Below are positions 24,309 to 31,222 of a DNA stretch of 64,000 nucleotides, piece after piece. The notes under the pieces are model-generated. The model did no database searches. It was not told the DNA's origin and worked only from the letters and a program-made list of their open reading frames with translations. The position numbers and the translations under genes were made by a program. The DNA lies in NCBI RefSeq assembly GCF_014649755.1, contig NZ_BMTQ01000020.1:1-64000 (forward strand), given 5' to 3'. The first letter of the stretch is position 1, and each line of letters opens with the position of its first letter. This DNA comes from Streptomyces litmocidini (lineage in GTDB: Bacteria; Actinomycetota; Actinomycetes; Streptomycetales; Streptomycetaceae).

Positions 24309-25106
24309 TCAGGTGGTGAGGAGCCGGTTGAAGAACGAGCGGTACTGGCGCAGGGCGGTGCGCAGGTCCTCCGTGTCGACGTCCTCGCCTTCGCTCCACT
24401 GGCCTTCCAGGTCCTTCTTGCGGTCGGCGAAGGTGGCGGCGAGCCGCCGTATCACCTCGGTGACCAGCTCGTCGGCCTCGTGCACGGCCCCGCGGGGGTC
24501 GTCGACGAACCGGCCCTGTATCTCGCGCCAGCGCGTACGGAACACCTCGTCGGCCTCGGCATCGAGGAGGCGCGGCAGCTGATCGCCTGCGCCGGACTCC
24601 GCACCGACGCCGGACCCCGTGCCGGAGCCGGAACCCACGTCCGCACCGGACCTCACGTCGGTGCCGGACCCCATGCCGGTGTCGGACCTCACCTCCGTAC
24701 CGGACCCCATGCCGGAGCCGGACCTCACCTCCGTACCGGACCCCGTGCCGGTGCCGGACCTCACCTCCGTACCGGACCCCGTGCCGGTGCCGGAACCCAC
24801 GTCCGCACCGGACCTCACGTCGGTGCCGGACCCCATGCCGGTGTCGGACCTCACGTCCGTACCGCCCCCCACCTCGCCGCCGGACCCCGCCTCGCGCAGT
24901 TCGGCTCCGCGCCGCTCGGCCTCGCGCGGCTCCGTGCCACGCGTGTCCTCGTCGGCACGTACGTCCTCGTCCGCGCGTACGTCCTCATCCGCGCGTACGT
25001 CCTCGTCGGCACGTACGTCGGCCGGGACGTCCGTGCTCTCTCCGGGGTACATGGGCGGTGCCTCGGCGTCGCCGGCCCGTGCCGGTGTGTCGTGCTCGCG
25101 TCGCAT
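24309..25106 (-). CDS. Repeat-rich hypothetical protein with C-terminal helical domain
   Basis: A 265-residue protein in three parts. Residues about 27-55 contain four DVRADE-type hexapeptides. Residues about 85-170 are a low-complexity Gly/Ser/Thr region of repeated GSGTEVRSGTG-like units. The C-terminal 95 residues form a helical domain with FVDDPRGAVHEADELVTEVI and ALRQYRSFFNRLL. The same domain ends the neighbouring gene 25122-25682 (FVDRPDGAVHDADTLVTSLM, MVHYRALFDELL), so the two are paralogues, separated by only 15 bp. I recall related actinomycete proteins with this domain but no function. The repeat region is unstable DNA and its length may vary between strains. Confidence 0.7.
   Translation of the reverse strand: MRREHDTPARAGDAEAPPMYPGESTDVPADVRADEDVRADEDVRADEDVRADEDTRGTEPREAERRGAELREAGSGGEVGGGTDVRSDTGMGSGTDVRSGADVGSGTGTGSGTEVRSGTGTGSGTEVRSGSGMGSGTEVRSDTGMGSGTDVRSGADVGSGSGTGSGVGAESGAGDQLPRLLDAEADEVFRTRWREIQGRFVDDPRGAVHEADELVTEVIRRLAATFADRKKDLEGQWSEGEDVDTEDLRTALRQYRSFFNRLLTT
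24595..24870. repeat. Tandem repeats coding the Gly/Ser/Thr region
   Basis: About eight imperfect copies of a 30-36 bp unit such as GTGCCGGACCTCACCTCCGT and ACCGGACCCCATGCC occur within the 24309-25106 gene. A block of about 90 bp around 24630-24700 recurs near 24790-24860. Unit length is a multiple of three, so copy number can change without breaking the frame. Confidence 0.7.
24955..25025. repeat. 18-bp tandem repeats coding DVRADE
   Basis: Four near-identical copies of CGTACGTCCTCGTCGGCA-type units encode the DVRADE hexapeptides of the 24309-25106 protein. In-frame and probably slippage-prone. Confidence 0.6.
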
Positions 25107-25121
25107 AACGCGTCCTCCTGC

Positions 25122-25682
25122 TCAGCTCCGGCCCTGTCCGGGCGCGTCGCCGTTCGAGAGAAGTTCGTCGAACAGCGCCCGGTAGTGGACCATCGCGCCC
25201 CTCAACTGCTCGGTCGTGGCCTGCCGCGAGGAGCTCAGGTCGTTGATCTCGTGCGCCGCCTGATAGTGCTCCAGGGTGCGGCCGTGCTCCACGGAGAGGT
25301 CCCTCATCTGCTGCTCGAAGCCCTCCGTGGGATAGCCCCGCTCACGCATGAGCGAGGTCACCAGCGTGTCCGCGTCGTGCACCGCGCCGTCGGGGCGGTC
25401 CACGAACTGCTCCTGCACGCTGCTCCACTGCTCGGCGTAGCGCTCCCGCGCCCCGCTCGGCAGCGGCTTGATGTCCAGGTCCTGATGGCGCTTCTCCCGC
25501 TCCTCGAGGTCGTGCTCGGCGGCCCTCCGGCTTCCGGCGTCCTCGACGGCGCGGTCGTACTCGGGCCCGAAGCGTTCGCGCAGCCGACGGCGCCGCCGCC
25601 GGTCCAGGGCGACGGCCAGCACGATCAGCGCGATCACCACCACGACGGGTATGACGATGGCCAGAATCGTTCCTGTCGACAT
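25122..25682 (-). CDS. Membrane-anchored paralogue of the 24309-25106 protein
   Basis: A 186-residue protein with an N-terminal membrane anchor (ILAIVIPVVVVIALIVLAVA, residues 6-25) followed by an Arg-rich stop-transfer run and a charged helical body (FGPEYDRAVEDAGSRRAAEH, with Glu/Arg-rich coiled-coil potential). The C-terminal 90 residues share the VDxPxGAVHxADxLVT and YRxLFxxLL pattern of the downstream gene. The ATG at 25682 is preferred because it starts the anchor and follows GGGAG. A sigma-B-like motif lies about 40-65 bp upstream. The two genes form an operon. I recall similar 'secreted protein' annotations in Streptomyces with no known role. Confidence 0.75.
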   Translation of the reverse strand: MSTGTILAIVIPVVVVIALIVLAVALDRRRRRRLRERFGPEYDRAVEDAGSRRAAEHDLEEREKRHQDLDIKPLPSGARERYAEQWSSVQEQFVDRPDGAVHDADTLVTSLMRERGYPTEGFEQQMRDLSVEHGRTLEHYQAAHEINDLSSSRQATTEQLRGAMVHYRALFDELLSNGDAPGQGRS

Positions 25683-25721
25683 CGGCCTCGCTCCCTCGGC
25701 TCTCATCGATGTCCCCGGCGG

Positions 25722-25746
25722 CTGCCCAGGCGCGCCGGGCTGAAAC
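25722..25746 (-). promoter_or_regulatory. Putative sigma-B-like promoter
   Basis: Minus strand GTTT, 15 nt, GGGCAG, followed by CCGCCGGGG as in the usp promoter. The -10 box has C instead of T at position four. Located about 40 bp before the 25682 start. Confidence 0.42.
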
Positions 25747-25830
25747 GGCCGCCGGGGTCCCGGCTGGTGGTGTGGACACCAGGTGCGGCACGCACTCCCT
25801 CGGGGCGCCGGGCACTGCCACCGTCGTCCC

Positions 25831-26661
25831 ATGACCCAGCACACCACTCTGATCACCGGCGCCACCACGGGGATGGGGCGCGCTCTCGCGCTCGATCTGG
25901 CGCCCCGCGGCGGCACCCTCCTCCTGCACGGCCGGAACGCCGAGCGGCTCGGTGCCGTGGCCGCCGAGGCCCGGGCCGCGGGGCCCGGCACCACGGTCCG
26001 CACCCATCTCGCCGACCTCTCCGACCTGGACCAGGTGCGGGCGATGGCCGCCCGGATCCGGGCGGCGGAGCCGCACCTCGACGGGCTGATCCACAACGCG
26101 GTGGCGGGCGGCGGCTCGCGGCCGCTCGTCCGGGAGCTGAGCGGTCAGGGTCACGAACTCCGCTTCGCGGTGAACCACTTGGCGCCGTACGCGCTCACCC
26201 GCGCCCTGCTGCCCCTGCTCACCGCCTCGGCTCCGGCGCGGGTCGTCAACGTGGCCTCCATGGGCCAGGAGGCCGTCGATCTCGACGACGTGATGCTGGA
26301 GCGGGGCTACGAGGGCCTGCGGGCCTACTGCCGGAGCAAGCTGGCCATGATCATGGCGACCTTCGAGCTGGCGGCCGAGCTGGAGGGCACCGGCGTCACG
26401 GTGAACGCCCTCCACCCCGCCCACCTGATGGACACGCCCGGCCTCCGCGCCTACGGCTTCGCGCCCGCGACCACCACGGAGGAGGGCGTCCGCCCCACCG
26501 TACGGCTGCTCCTGGACCCGGACCTGGCCACGGTCACCGGCCGTTACTTCGACCGGTTCACCGATGCCCGGGCCCACGAGCAGGCGTACGACGCCGAGGC
26601 GCGCGAGCGGCTGACGAAGCTGACGCACGAGCTGACGGAGGGGGTCTGGCGGGACGCGTGA
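25831..26661 (+). CDS. SDR-family oxidoreductase
   Basis: A 276-residue short-chain dehydrogenase with a Rossmann fold. The cofactor motif is TGATTGMGRALA (about residues 9-20), LADLSDLDQV (about 66-75) binds the adenine ring and the active-site Ser is in VVNVASMGQEA (about 141-151). The catalytic pair is in AYCRSK (Tyr about 166, Lys about 170). The usual NNAG is replaced by HNAVAGG. Overall it resembles WW-domain-oxidoreductase/retinol-dehydrogenase-like SDRs. The HGRN after the second strand favours NADP. The ATG at 25831 starts directly at the fold. It stands alone between the paralogue pair and GH15; substrate unknown. Confidence 0.88.
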   Translation: MTQHTTLITGATTGMGRALALDLAPRGGTLLLHGRNAERLGAVAAEARAAGPGTTVRTHLADLSDLDQVRAMAARIRAAEPHLDGLIHNAVAGGGSRPLVRELSGQGHELRFAVNHLAPYALTRALLPLLTASAPARVVNVASMGQEAVDLDDVMLERGYEGLRAYCRSKLAMIMATFELAAELEGTGVTVNALHPAHLMDTPGLRAYGFAPATTTEEGVRPTVRLLLDPDLATVTGRYFDRFTDARAHEQAYDAEARERLTKLTHELTEGVWRDA

Positions 26662-26683
26662 CGGGCCCGGCGGGGCGTGAGCC

Positions 26684-26716
26684 CTATCCCTGTCCCTGTC
26701 CCTGTCCCTGTCCCTC
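26684..26716. repeat. CTGTCC microsatellite at the GH15 3' end
   Basis: Four to five tandem CTGTCC hexamers at about 26687-26715 encode the (QG)n C-terminal tail on the minus strand. In-frame and slippage-prone, so the tail length should vary. Confidence 0.65.
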
Positions 26717-28489
26717 TCCGTCGCCGTCGGCCTCCGTCGCCCACCGGGCCGCGTTCTCCAGGAGGAGGGCGTGGACGAAGGCCTGGGGGAGGTTGCCGCG
26801 GAGACGGCGGCGCCGGACGTCGTACTCCTCGGAGAACAGGCCCGGCGGGCCGACGGCGCTGCGGGTGCGCTCGAACCACCGCGCCGCGGCGACCGGTCGG
26901 CCCTCCGCGCGGCAGGCGGCCGTCATGAGGAAGCCGCAGAGGAGGAAGGCGCCCTCCGAGCCTCCGAGCCGGGTGGTGTCGTCGTCGTGGAAGCGGTAGA
27001 CGAAGCCGTCCTCGGTGAGTTCCCGCTCCACGGCCCGGCGGGTGGCGGTGAGCGTCGGGTCGCCGGGCGGCCAGGCCGAGGAGACCAGTGGCCGCAGCAG
27101 GGCGGCGTCGGGGCGCGGGTCGCCGGCGGCGCGCTGCCAGCGCCCCGAGGGGTGGAGGCAGCGGCGGCGGGTCTCGGCGAGGATCCGGTCCGCGAGGTCC
27201 CGCCAGCGGTCCGCGTCGGGCGGGCGGATGTCCCTGGCGGCGGCCCGCAGCCCGCACACGGCGGCGAGCCGCGAGTGCGTCCACCACGCCGGCGGCAGTT
27301 CCCACAGGCCCGCCTCCGGGCGCGTCCAGTTCTCCTCCAGGGCCGAGACGGCGGTGTACGCGGCCTTGACTCCGTCCGTGTCGAGCCGGTCCTGACGGCC
27401 CGCGGCGGCGAACAGTTCGAGGATCTCGCCGAAGGTGTCGAGCTGGAACTGGTGCCCCGCCCGGTTGCCGACGCGGTCGGCCGCGCCGGGGTAGCCGCTG
27501 AGCGGCAGGGTCCGTTCGTCGGGCACGGGCCGTCCGTCGACGCGGTACGCGGGTCGCAGCCGGTCGCCGTCGGCGAGCACGCGCGCGGTGGCGACGGCCA
27601 CGGCGGCGTCGGTGAGCGGGTGGGGGCCGTGGGCGGCGACGGCGAGGCCCGCGTAGCACTGGTCGCGCAGCCAGGCGTACCGGTAGTCGTAGTCGCGCTC
27701 GGAGCCGGTGTGCTCGGGGAGCGAGGTGGTGGCGGCGGCCACCATCGCCCCGGTGCGCGGGTGGGTGAGGCCGGTGAGGACGGCGTACGCCTGGCGGACG
27801 TCGCGGGCCGCGGGCAGTGCCGTGCAGTCGGGGACCGCCGCGGTCCAGTGCCGTTCGGTGTCGCGCCAGGCCCGTTCGGGGGGCACGGGGGTGCCGAGGG
27901 GGCGGTCGGAGAGTTCCAGGACCAGGTCGTGCCGCTCGCCCTCGGGCAGGGTCAGCCGGGCGGTGAGCTCGCCGCCGGGGCCGACGCGGGCGTCCGCGAG
28001 GCCGCGCAGCCGTGTCCGCAGCCCGCCGCGGGCGGCCTCCCAGGTGTCGGGGCCGGTGCGGTGCGGCAGCAGGGGCGGGTCCGCGCCGTAGCCGCCGCGC
28101 ACGGCGAGCCGTACGGTGACGGCCGCCGTGCCCTTCACGGCGTGGAGGCGGCGCAGCACCGTCGCGCGGTGGGGGTCGGCCGGTGCGGCGAGGGCGTCGC
28201 GGCATTCGACGACGCCGTCCCCGAGGGTCCAGTGGCCGGTCCACACGAGGGAGCCGTCGTGGTACGCGCCCTCGGCCACGCGCCACGGTTCCTCCGGACG
28301 CACCTGGAAGGCGCCCGCGCCGCCGATGAGTTCGGAGAAGACCGCGGGGTCGTCCCAGCCGGGGACGCACAGCCACACGAGGTCCCCGTCGGGCCCCAGG
28401 AGCGCGGCGCGCTCGCCGTCGGCGAGCAGCGCGTAGTCGCCGAGCGGCCGGGGCCGGTGCGTGGGGCTCCGCGGAGTCGTGGCGGGCAT
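26684..28489 (-). CDS. Glycoside hydrolase family 15 (glucoamylase/trehalase-like)
   Basis: A 601-residue cytosolic protein with the two-domain layout of bacterial GH15 enzymes: an N-terminal beta-sandwich (about 15-230, opening with LGDYALLADGERAALLGPDG and LVWLCVPGWDDP) and an (alpha/alpha)6 barrel. SERDYDYRYAWLRDQCYAGL (about 266-285) is the conserved substrate-site segment, YPGAADRVGNRAGHQFQLD the second, EENWTRPEAGLWELP carries a catalytic Glu, and FSEEYDVRRRRLRGNLPQAF the second Glu region. Such enzymes cleave terminal alpha-glucosidic bonds or trehalose. The C terminus ends in a QGQGQGQG tail encoded by a CTGTCC microsatellite. A sigma-B-like motif precedes it, which fits trehalose or glycogen turnover in stress. 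Confidence 0.88.
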   Translation of the reverse strand: MPATTPRSPTHRPRPLGDYALLADGERAALLGPDGDLVWLCVPGWDDPAVFSELIGGAGAFQVRPEEPWRVAEGAYHDGSLVWTGHWTLGDGVVECRDALAAPADPHRATVLRRLHAVKGTAAVTVRLAVRGGYGADPPLLPHRTGPDTWEAARGGLRTRLRGLADARVGPGGELTARLTLPEGERHDLVLELSDRPLGTPVPPERAWRDTERHWTAAVPDCTALPAARDVRQAYAVLTGLTHPRTGAMVAAATTSLPEHTGSERDYDYRYAWLRDQCYAGLAVAAHGPHPLTDAAVAVATARVLADGDRLRPAYRVDGRPVPDERTLPLSGYPGAADRVGNRAGHQFQLDTFGEILELFAAAGRQDRLDTDGVKAAYTAVSALEENWTRPEAGLWELPPAWWTHSRLAAVCGLRAAARDIRPPDADRWRDLADRILAETRRRCLHPSGRWQRAAGDPRPDAALLRPLVSSAWPPGDPTLTATRRAVERELTEDGFVYRFHDDDTTRLGGSEGAFLLCGFLMTAACRAEGRPVAAARWFERTRSAVGPPGLFSEEYDVRRRRLRGNLPQAFVHALLLENAARWATEADGDGEGQGQGQGQG

Positions 28490-28520
28490 GGGGTCGTCAC
28501 CTCCCGGACATGCCGGGCGG

Positions 28521-28546
28521 CTACCCCGCGGGCCCTGCGCCCACTC
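28521..28546 (-). promoter_or_regulatory. Putative sigma-B-like promoter of GH15
   Basis: Minus strand GAGT, 16 nt, GGGTAG, then CCGCCCGG, about 32 bp before the start at 28489. The leader contains GGGAGGTGACGACCCC, a good ribosome binding site. Confidence 0.43.
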
Positions 28547-28660
28547 CCCCGCGGGGCGGCCGGAGCGGGGTCGTCACTCCCCTGGACGGCGCACCGCGCC
28601 GTGTCGGTCACCGTCCGTGAGACTCGCCTGGAGCGACCCCCCGTACGAAGGAGGAGAAGC

Positions 28661-29356
28661 ATGGCCGACAAGCCCACCATCGTCCTGGTCCACGGTTTCT
28701 GGGGCGGCGCCGCCCATTGGGCGAACGTCATCGTCGAGCTGAACAAGCGCGGCCACGACAGGATCCGCGCCGTCGAGAACCCGCTCACCTCCCTCGCCGA
28801 CGACGCCGAACGCACCCGGAAGATGATCCAGCAGGTGGACGGTCCGGTGGTCCTCGTCGGCCACTCCTACGGCGGCGCGGTCATCACCGAGGCGGGTGAC
28901 CTGCCGAACGTCGTCGCGCTCGTCTACGTCGCCGCCTTCGCCCCGGACGCCGGCGAGAGCCCGGGCGGCATCAGCCAGGAGCTGCCGCCCGCCGCCATCG
29001 AGAACCTCGCTCCCGACTCCGACGGCTACCTCTGGCTCAGGCAGGACAAGTTCCACGAGAGCTTCGCCCAGGACCTCGCGCCCGACGAGGCGCTCGTCAT
29101 GGCCGTCACCCAGAAGGCGCCGCTCGCCTCCGCCTTCGGCGACAACGTCACCGCGCCGGCCTGGCGCAACAAGCCCGTCTGGTACCAGGTGTCCACCGAG
29201 GACCGCATGATCCACCCCGACAACGAGCGCCGCATGGCCCGGCGCATGAACCCGCGCAGGACCGTCGAACTCGACGCGAGCCACGCCTCCCTGGCCTCGC
29301 GGGCGGAGGAGGTCGTCGACCTGATCGAGGAGGCGGTCCGCGAGACCGCCGGCTGA
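28661..29356 (+). CDS. Alpha/beta hydrolase
   Basis: A 231-residue alpha/beta-hydrolase-fold protein. The oxyanion region is IVLVHGFWGGAAHW (residues 7-20) and the nucleophile elbow VVLVGHSYGGAVI (Ser about 69). The late acidic residue and catalytic His are in VSTEDRMIHPDNER (about 184-197) and ELDASHASLASRAEEVVDL (His about 207). It resembles the EstC/salicylate-esterase-like group often annotated in actinomycetes. GGAGGAGA precedes the ATG at 28661. No secretion signal. It is monocistronic and divergent from GH15. Substrate not predictable. Confidence 0.9.
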   Translation: MADKPTIVLVHGFWGGAAHWANVIVELNKRGHDRIRAVENPLTSLADDAERTRKMIQQVDGPVVLVGHSYGGAVITEAGDLPNVVALVYVAAFAPDAGESPGGISQELPPAAIENLAPDSDGYLWLRQDKFHESFAQDLAPDEALVMAVTQKAPLASAFGDNVTAPAWRNKPVWYQVSTEDRMIHPDNERRMARRMNPRRTVELDASHASLASRAEEVVDLIEEAVRETAG

Positions 29357-29448
29357 CCCGGTCCCGTACCGGCACCGCCGCCGCGCTGCCCGTACGGCGG
29401 ACGCGGCGGCGACGGCACGCCCCCGGCGGCGGTGCGCGGGCCCGACGG
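29357..29448. other. Intergenic
   Basis: Short G/C-rich gap after the hydrolase, with partial inverted repeats but no clean terminator hairpin. Confidence 0.3.
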
Positions 29449-29697
29449 GTGATGTTCGCGCGGACGGAGGCGACCCGCTACGGCCCGGGGCTGCTCGTGC
29501 TCGGCGACCGGGTGTCCCCGCGCCCGTTGTTCTTCGGGCACTCGGCGTCCCGGGCGCATCTGCCGTCCCGGCGGCCGGCCATCGCGGTCGCGACCACGAA
29601 CGGCCCGGCCGCCCCGGGCGGCCACTCGGCGCACACGATCGTCCAGCGCGTCGCGGCCGCCCCGGCCCCGGCCCACTCCGTCCCCGAATTCGGCTGA
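29449..29697 (+). pseudogene. Possible relic of a serine hydrolase/beta-lactamase-like gene
   Basis: The frame reads EATRYGPGLLVLGDRVSPR, then FGHSASRAHL, then PAIAVATTNGPAAPGG. The order YG-GL...GHSA...IAVATTN resembles the end of the transpeptidase-like domain of serine beta-lactamase-type esterases, where a KTG box is often HSG or similar. The N-terminal catalytic SxxK part is absent and no ribosome binding site precedes the ATG. Only about 60 residues support this, so a chance frame remains possible. Confidence 0.3.
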
Positions 29698-29705
29698 CGG
29701 CCGTC

Positions 29706-30206
29706 TCAGACCGCCGCCGGGTCCTCGTCCGGCGTGTGCGCGGCGGCTTCGGCGGCGGTGTAGGAGGAGGCGAAGGTGAAGGCGCGCGGGGACGGGCCGT
29801 GCGCCCGCAGGTCCGCCAGCCGTCCGACGGCCTCGTCGACGGTCGGGACGTGCCCGGCGGGGATCCACCAGAGCACCAGGTGCGCCTCGACGTGCCGGTG
29901 GAACCAGTCACGGCGCTTCCGCACGACCTCCAGGTGCCCGCTGCGGTAGGCGAAGTCCCACAGGGCCTCCCGGGTCTCCCAGACCGACAGGTTGACGATG
30001 ACGTCGTCGCCCAGCGGGCGCAGGCCGGTGGCGTCGGCCTCCCCCTCGCCGACGAGCCGCCACACGAAGCCGGGCGCCGCGTCGGCGGCGGCGTTGACCG
30101 GGTCGAGCATCTCGACGAACGGCGCCGTGCGCGGGTCGTCGAGGGGGTGGAGGAGCTTGGAGACGTTGAGCTGGGCGAGGTGGGCGGAGTGCCGGGCCGT
30201 GGTCAT
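29706..30206 (-). CDS. DUF3291-family protein
   Basis: A 166-residue protein matching the DUF3291 pattern: HLAQLNVSKLLHPLDDPRTA near the start, FVEMLDPVNAAADAAPGFVW (about 30-50), then a VNLSVWETREALWDFAYRSG strand-helix (about 71-90) and HRHVEAHLVLWWIPAGHVPT (about 101-122). The fold is a dimeric alpha/beta barrel like antibiotic monooxygenases, but no substrate is known. It lies 32 bp downstream of the 30239-30910 regulator on the same strand, and the pair is probably co-transcribed. Confidence 0.85.
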   Translation of the reverse strand: MTTARHSAHLAQLNVSKLLHPLDDPRTAPFVEMLDPVNAAADAAPGFVWRLVGEGEADATGLRPLGDDVIVNLSVWETREALWDFAYRSGHLEVVRKRRDWFHRHVEAHLVLWWIPAGHVPTVDEAVGRLADLRAHGPSPRAFTFASSYTAAEAAAHTPDEDPAAV

Positions 30207-30238
30207 GGCCTCATCCCAGCACGCACCGCTTTTCTATG

Positions 30239-30910
30239 TCAATCGATATTGTTTTTAGAAGCTTCGACCACCACGCAGCACTCCCCCGGCCGGGCGTCCA
30301 TGCGGGCGCGCACGGGCCCCTCCGTACCGAACAGCCCTTCGAGGAGTGCGAGGTTCATGCCGCAGACGAGGGGCGGAAAGCTCTCGGCGACGGCGTGGAA
30401 GGGACAGTTGCGCATCCGGACGACCCCCGCGGCCTCCCCCTCGACCTCCTCCCGGTACGGCTCGTAGCCGCGTGCCGCCAGCGTCTCCAGCGCCTCTTCG
30501 AGGCCTCCGCAGGGTCCCGCCGGACCGCGCAGGGCCTCACCCCGGCGACGCGCCGCCGCGCAGAGACCGGCGTCGAGCCCGGCCCGCTCGGCGGCCTCGG
30601 CGAGCAGTTCGGCGGCGGTGCGGTAGTCACGGGCGGGCAGCGACACCGACCGTTCGCCCCGCGCCCGCGTGTACACCTTGGCCGGACGGCCGGCCCCCGG
30701 TCCCGACCGCCCCGACAGGCGGCGGCTGCCGCTCTCCAGCAGCCCGGCCCCGGCCAGCTTGTCCAGATGGTGCGCGGCGAGCGTCCGCGCCACCCCGGTC
30801 GCCTCGGCGGCCTCGTTGCGGCCGACCTCGCGGCCCTGCGCCACCACGTACTCGTACAGGCGGCGCCGCACAGGATCCTGCAGCACCGCGATCGCGTCGA
30901 TGTCCTCCAT
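30239..30910 (-). CDS. ArsR-like HTH regulator (COG2345 type) with C-terminal Cys residues
   Basis: A 223-residue transcription factor. The winged-HTH is at about residues 5-75 (LQDPVRRRLYEYVVAQGREV, then NEAAEATGVARTLAAHHLDK and LAGAGLLES). The C-terminal domain has RNCPFHAVAESFPPLVCGMN (about 168-187) and GECCVVVEAS near the end. CPFH...C...C is the cluster-ligand pattern seen in SufR-like regulators, so Fe-S or thiol sensing is plausible. The last codons are unusually A/T rich (SKNNID). It is upstream of and probably co-transcribed with DUF3291, and about 310 bp from the divergent GH1 gene. Targets are unknown. Confidence 0.82.
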   Translation of the reverse strand: MEDIDAIAVLQDPVRRRLYEYVVAQGREVGRNEAAEATGVARTLAAHHLDKLAGAGLLESGSRRLSGRSGPGAGRPAKVYTRARGERSVSLPARDYRTAAELLAEAAERAGLDAGLCAAARRRGEALRGPAGPCGGLEEALETLAARGYEPYREEVEGEAAGVVRMRNCPFHAVAESFPPLVCGMNLALLEGLFGTEGPVRARMDARPGECCVVVEASKNNID

Positions 30911-30970
30911 CGGACCATTCTAGGAACAACGCGGATTGGCGATAGAGAATACGCCTCCCGGCGCCGGGAG

Positions 30971-31039
30971 GGCGGGGAGCGCGGGGTGGCGGGGAGCGCG
31001 GGGTGGCGGGGAGCCGTGGGGTGGCGGGGAGCCGTGGGG
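30971..31039. repeat. 17-18 bp tandem repeat
   Basis: Four head-to-tail copies of GGCGGGGAGCGCGGGGT (two exact, two GGCGGGGAGCCGTGGGG variants) between the regulator gene and the GH1 operator. Non-coding. Confidence 0.7.
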
Positions 31040-31151
31040 CGACGGGAGCGACGGAGCGGGAGGCACGGGCGCGCGGGCTCGGACAGCCCCAGCGGGCGCG
31101 CAGCCGGGCCGGGGTCGAGGCCGTCCCGAGCGCGGCCGCGCCGACACATAG

Positions 31152-31173
31152 AACATGAACAAGTGTTCATGTT
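31152..31173. promoter_or_regulatory. Perfect palindromic operator upstream of GH1
   Basis: AACATGAACA, AG, TGTTCATGTT: a 10-bp perfect inverted repeat with a 2-bp centre, A/T-rich in a G/C-rich setting, 50 bp before the GH1 start. It has the look of a TetR-type operator and probably overlaps the promoter. The cognate repressor is not identifiable in the window; the nearby ArsR-like protein is a weaker candidate. Confidence 0.65.
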
Positions 31174-31222
31174 ACGGTGCGGCCCACCTCGGACGGCAAG
31201 CCGGCAGCGAAGGCAGGTTCCC

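Noticed and set aside
24619..25185. Plus-strand frame with repeated TSVPDPMPEPD-like units
   Set aside because: It mirrors the tandem repeats of the minus-strand gene; the minus frame has a continuous non-repeat domain and a paralogue.
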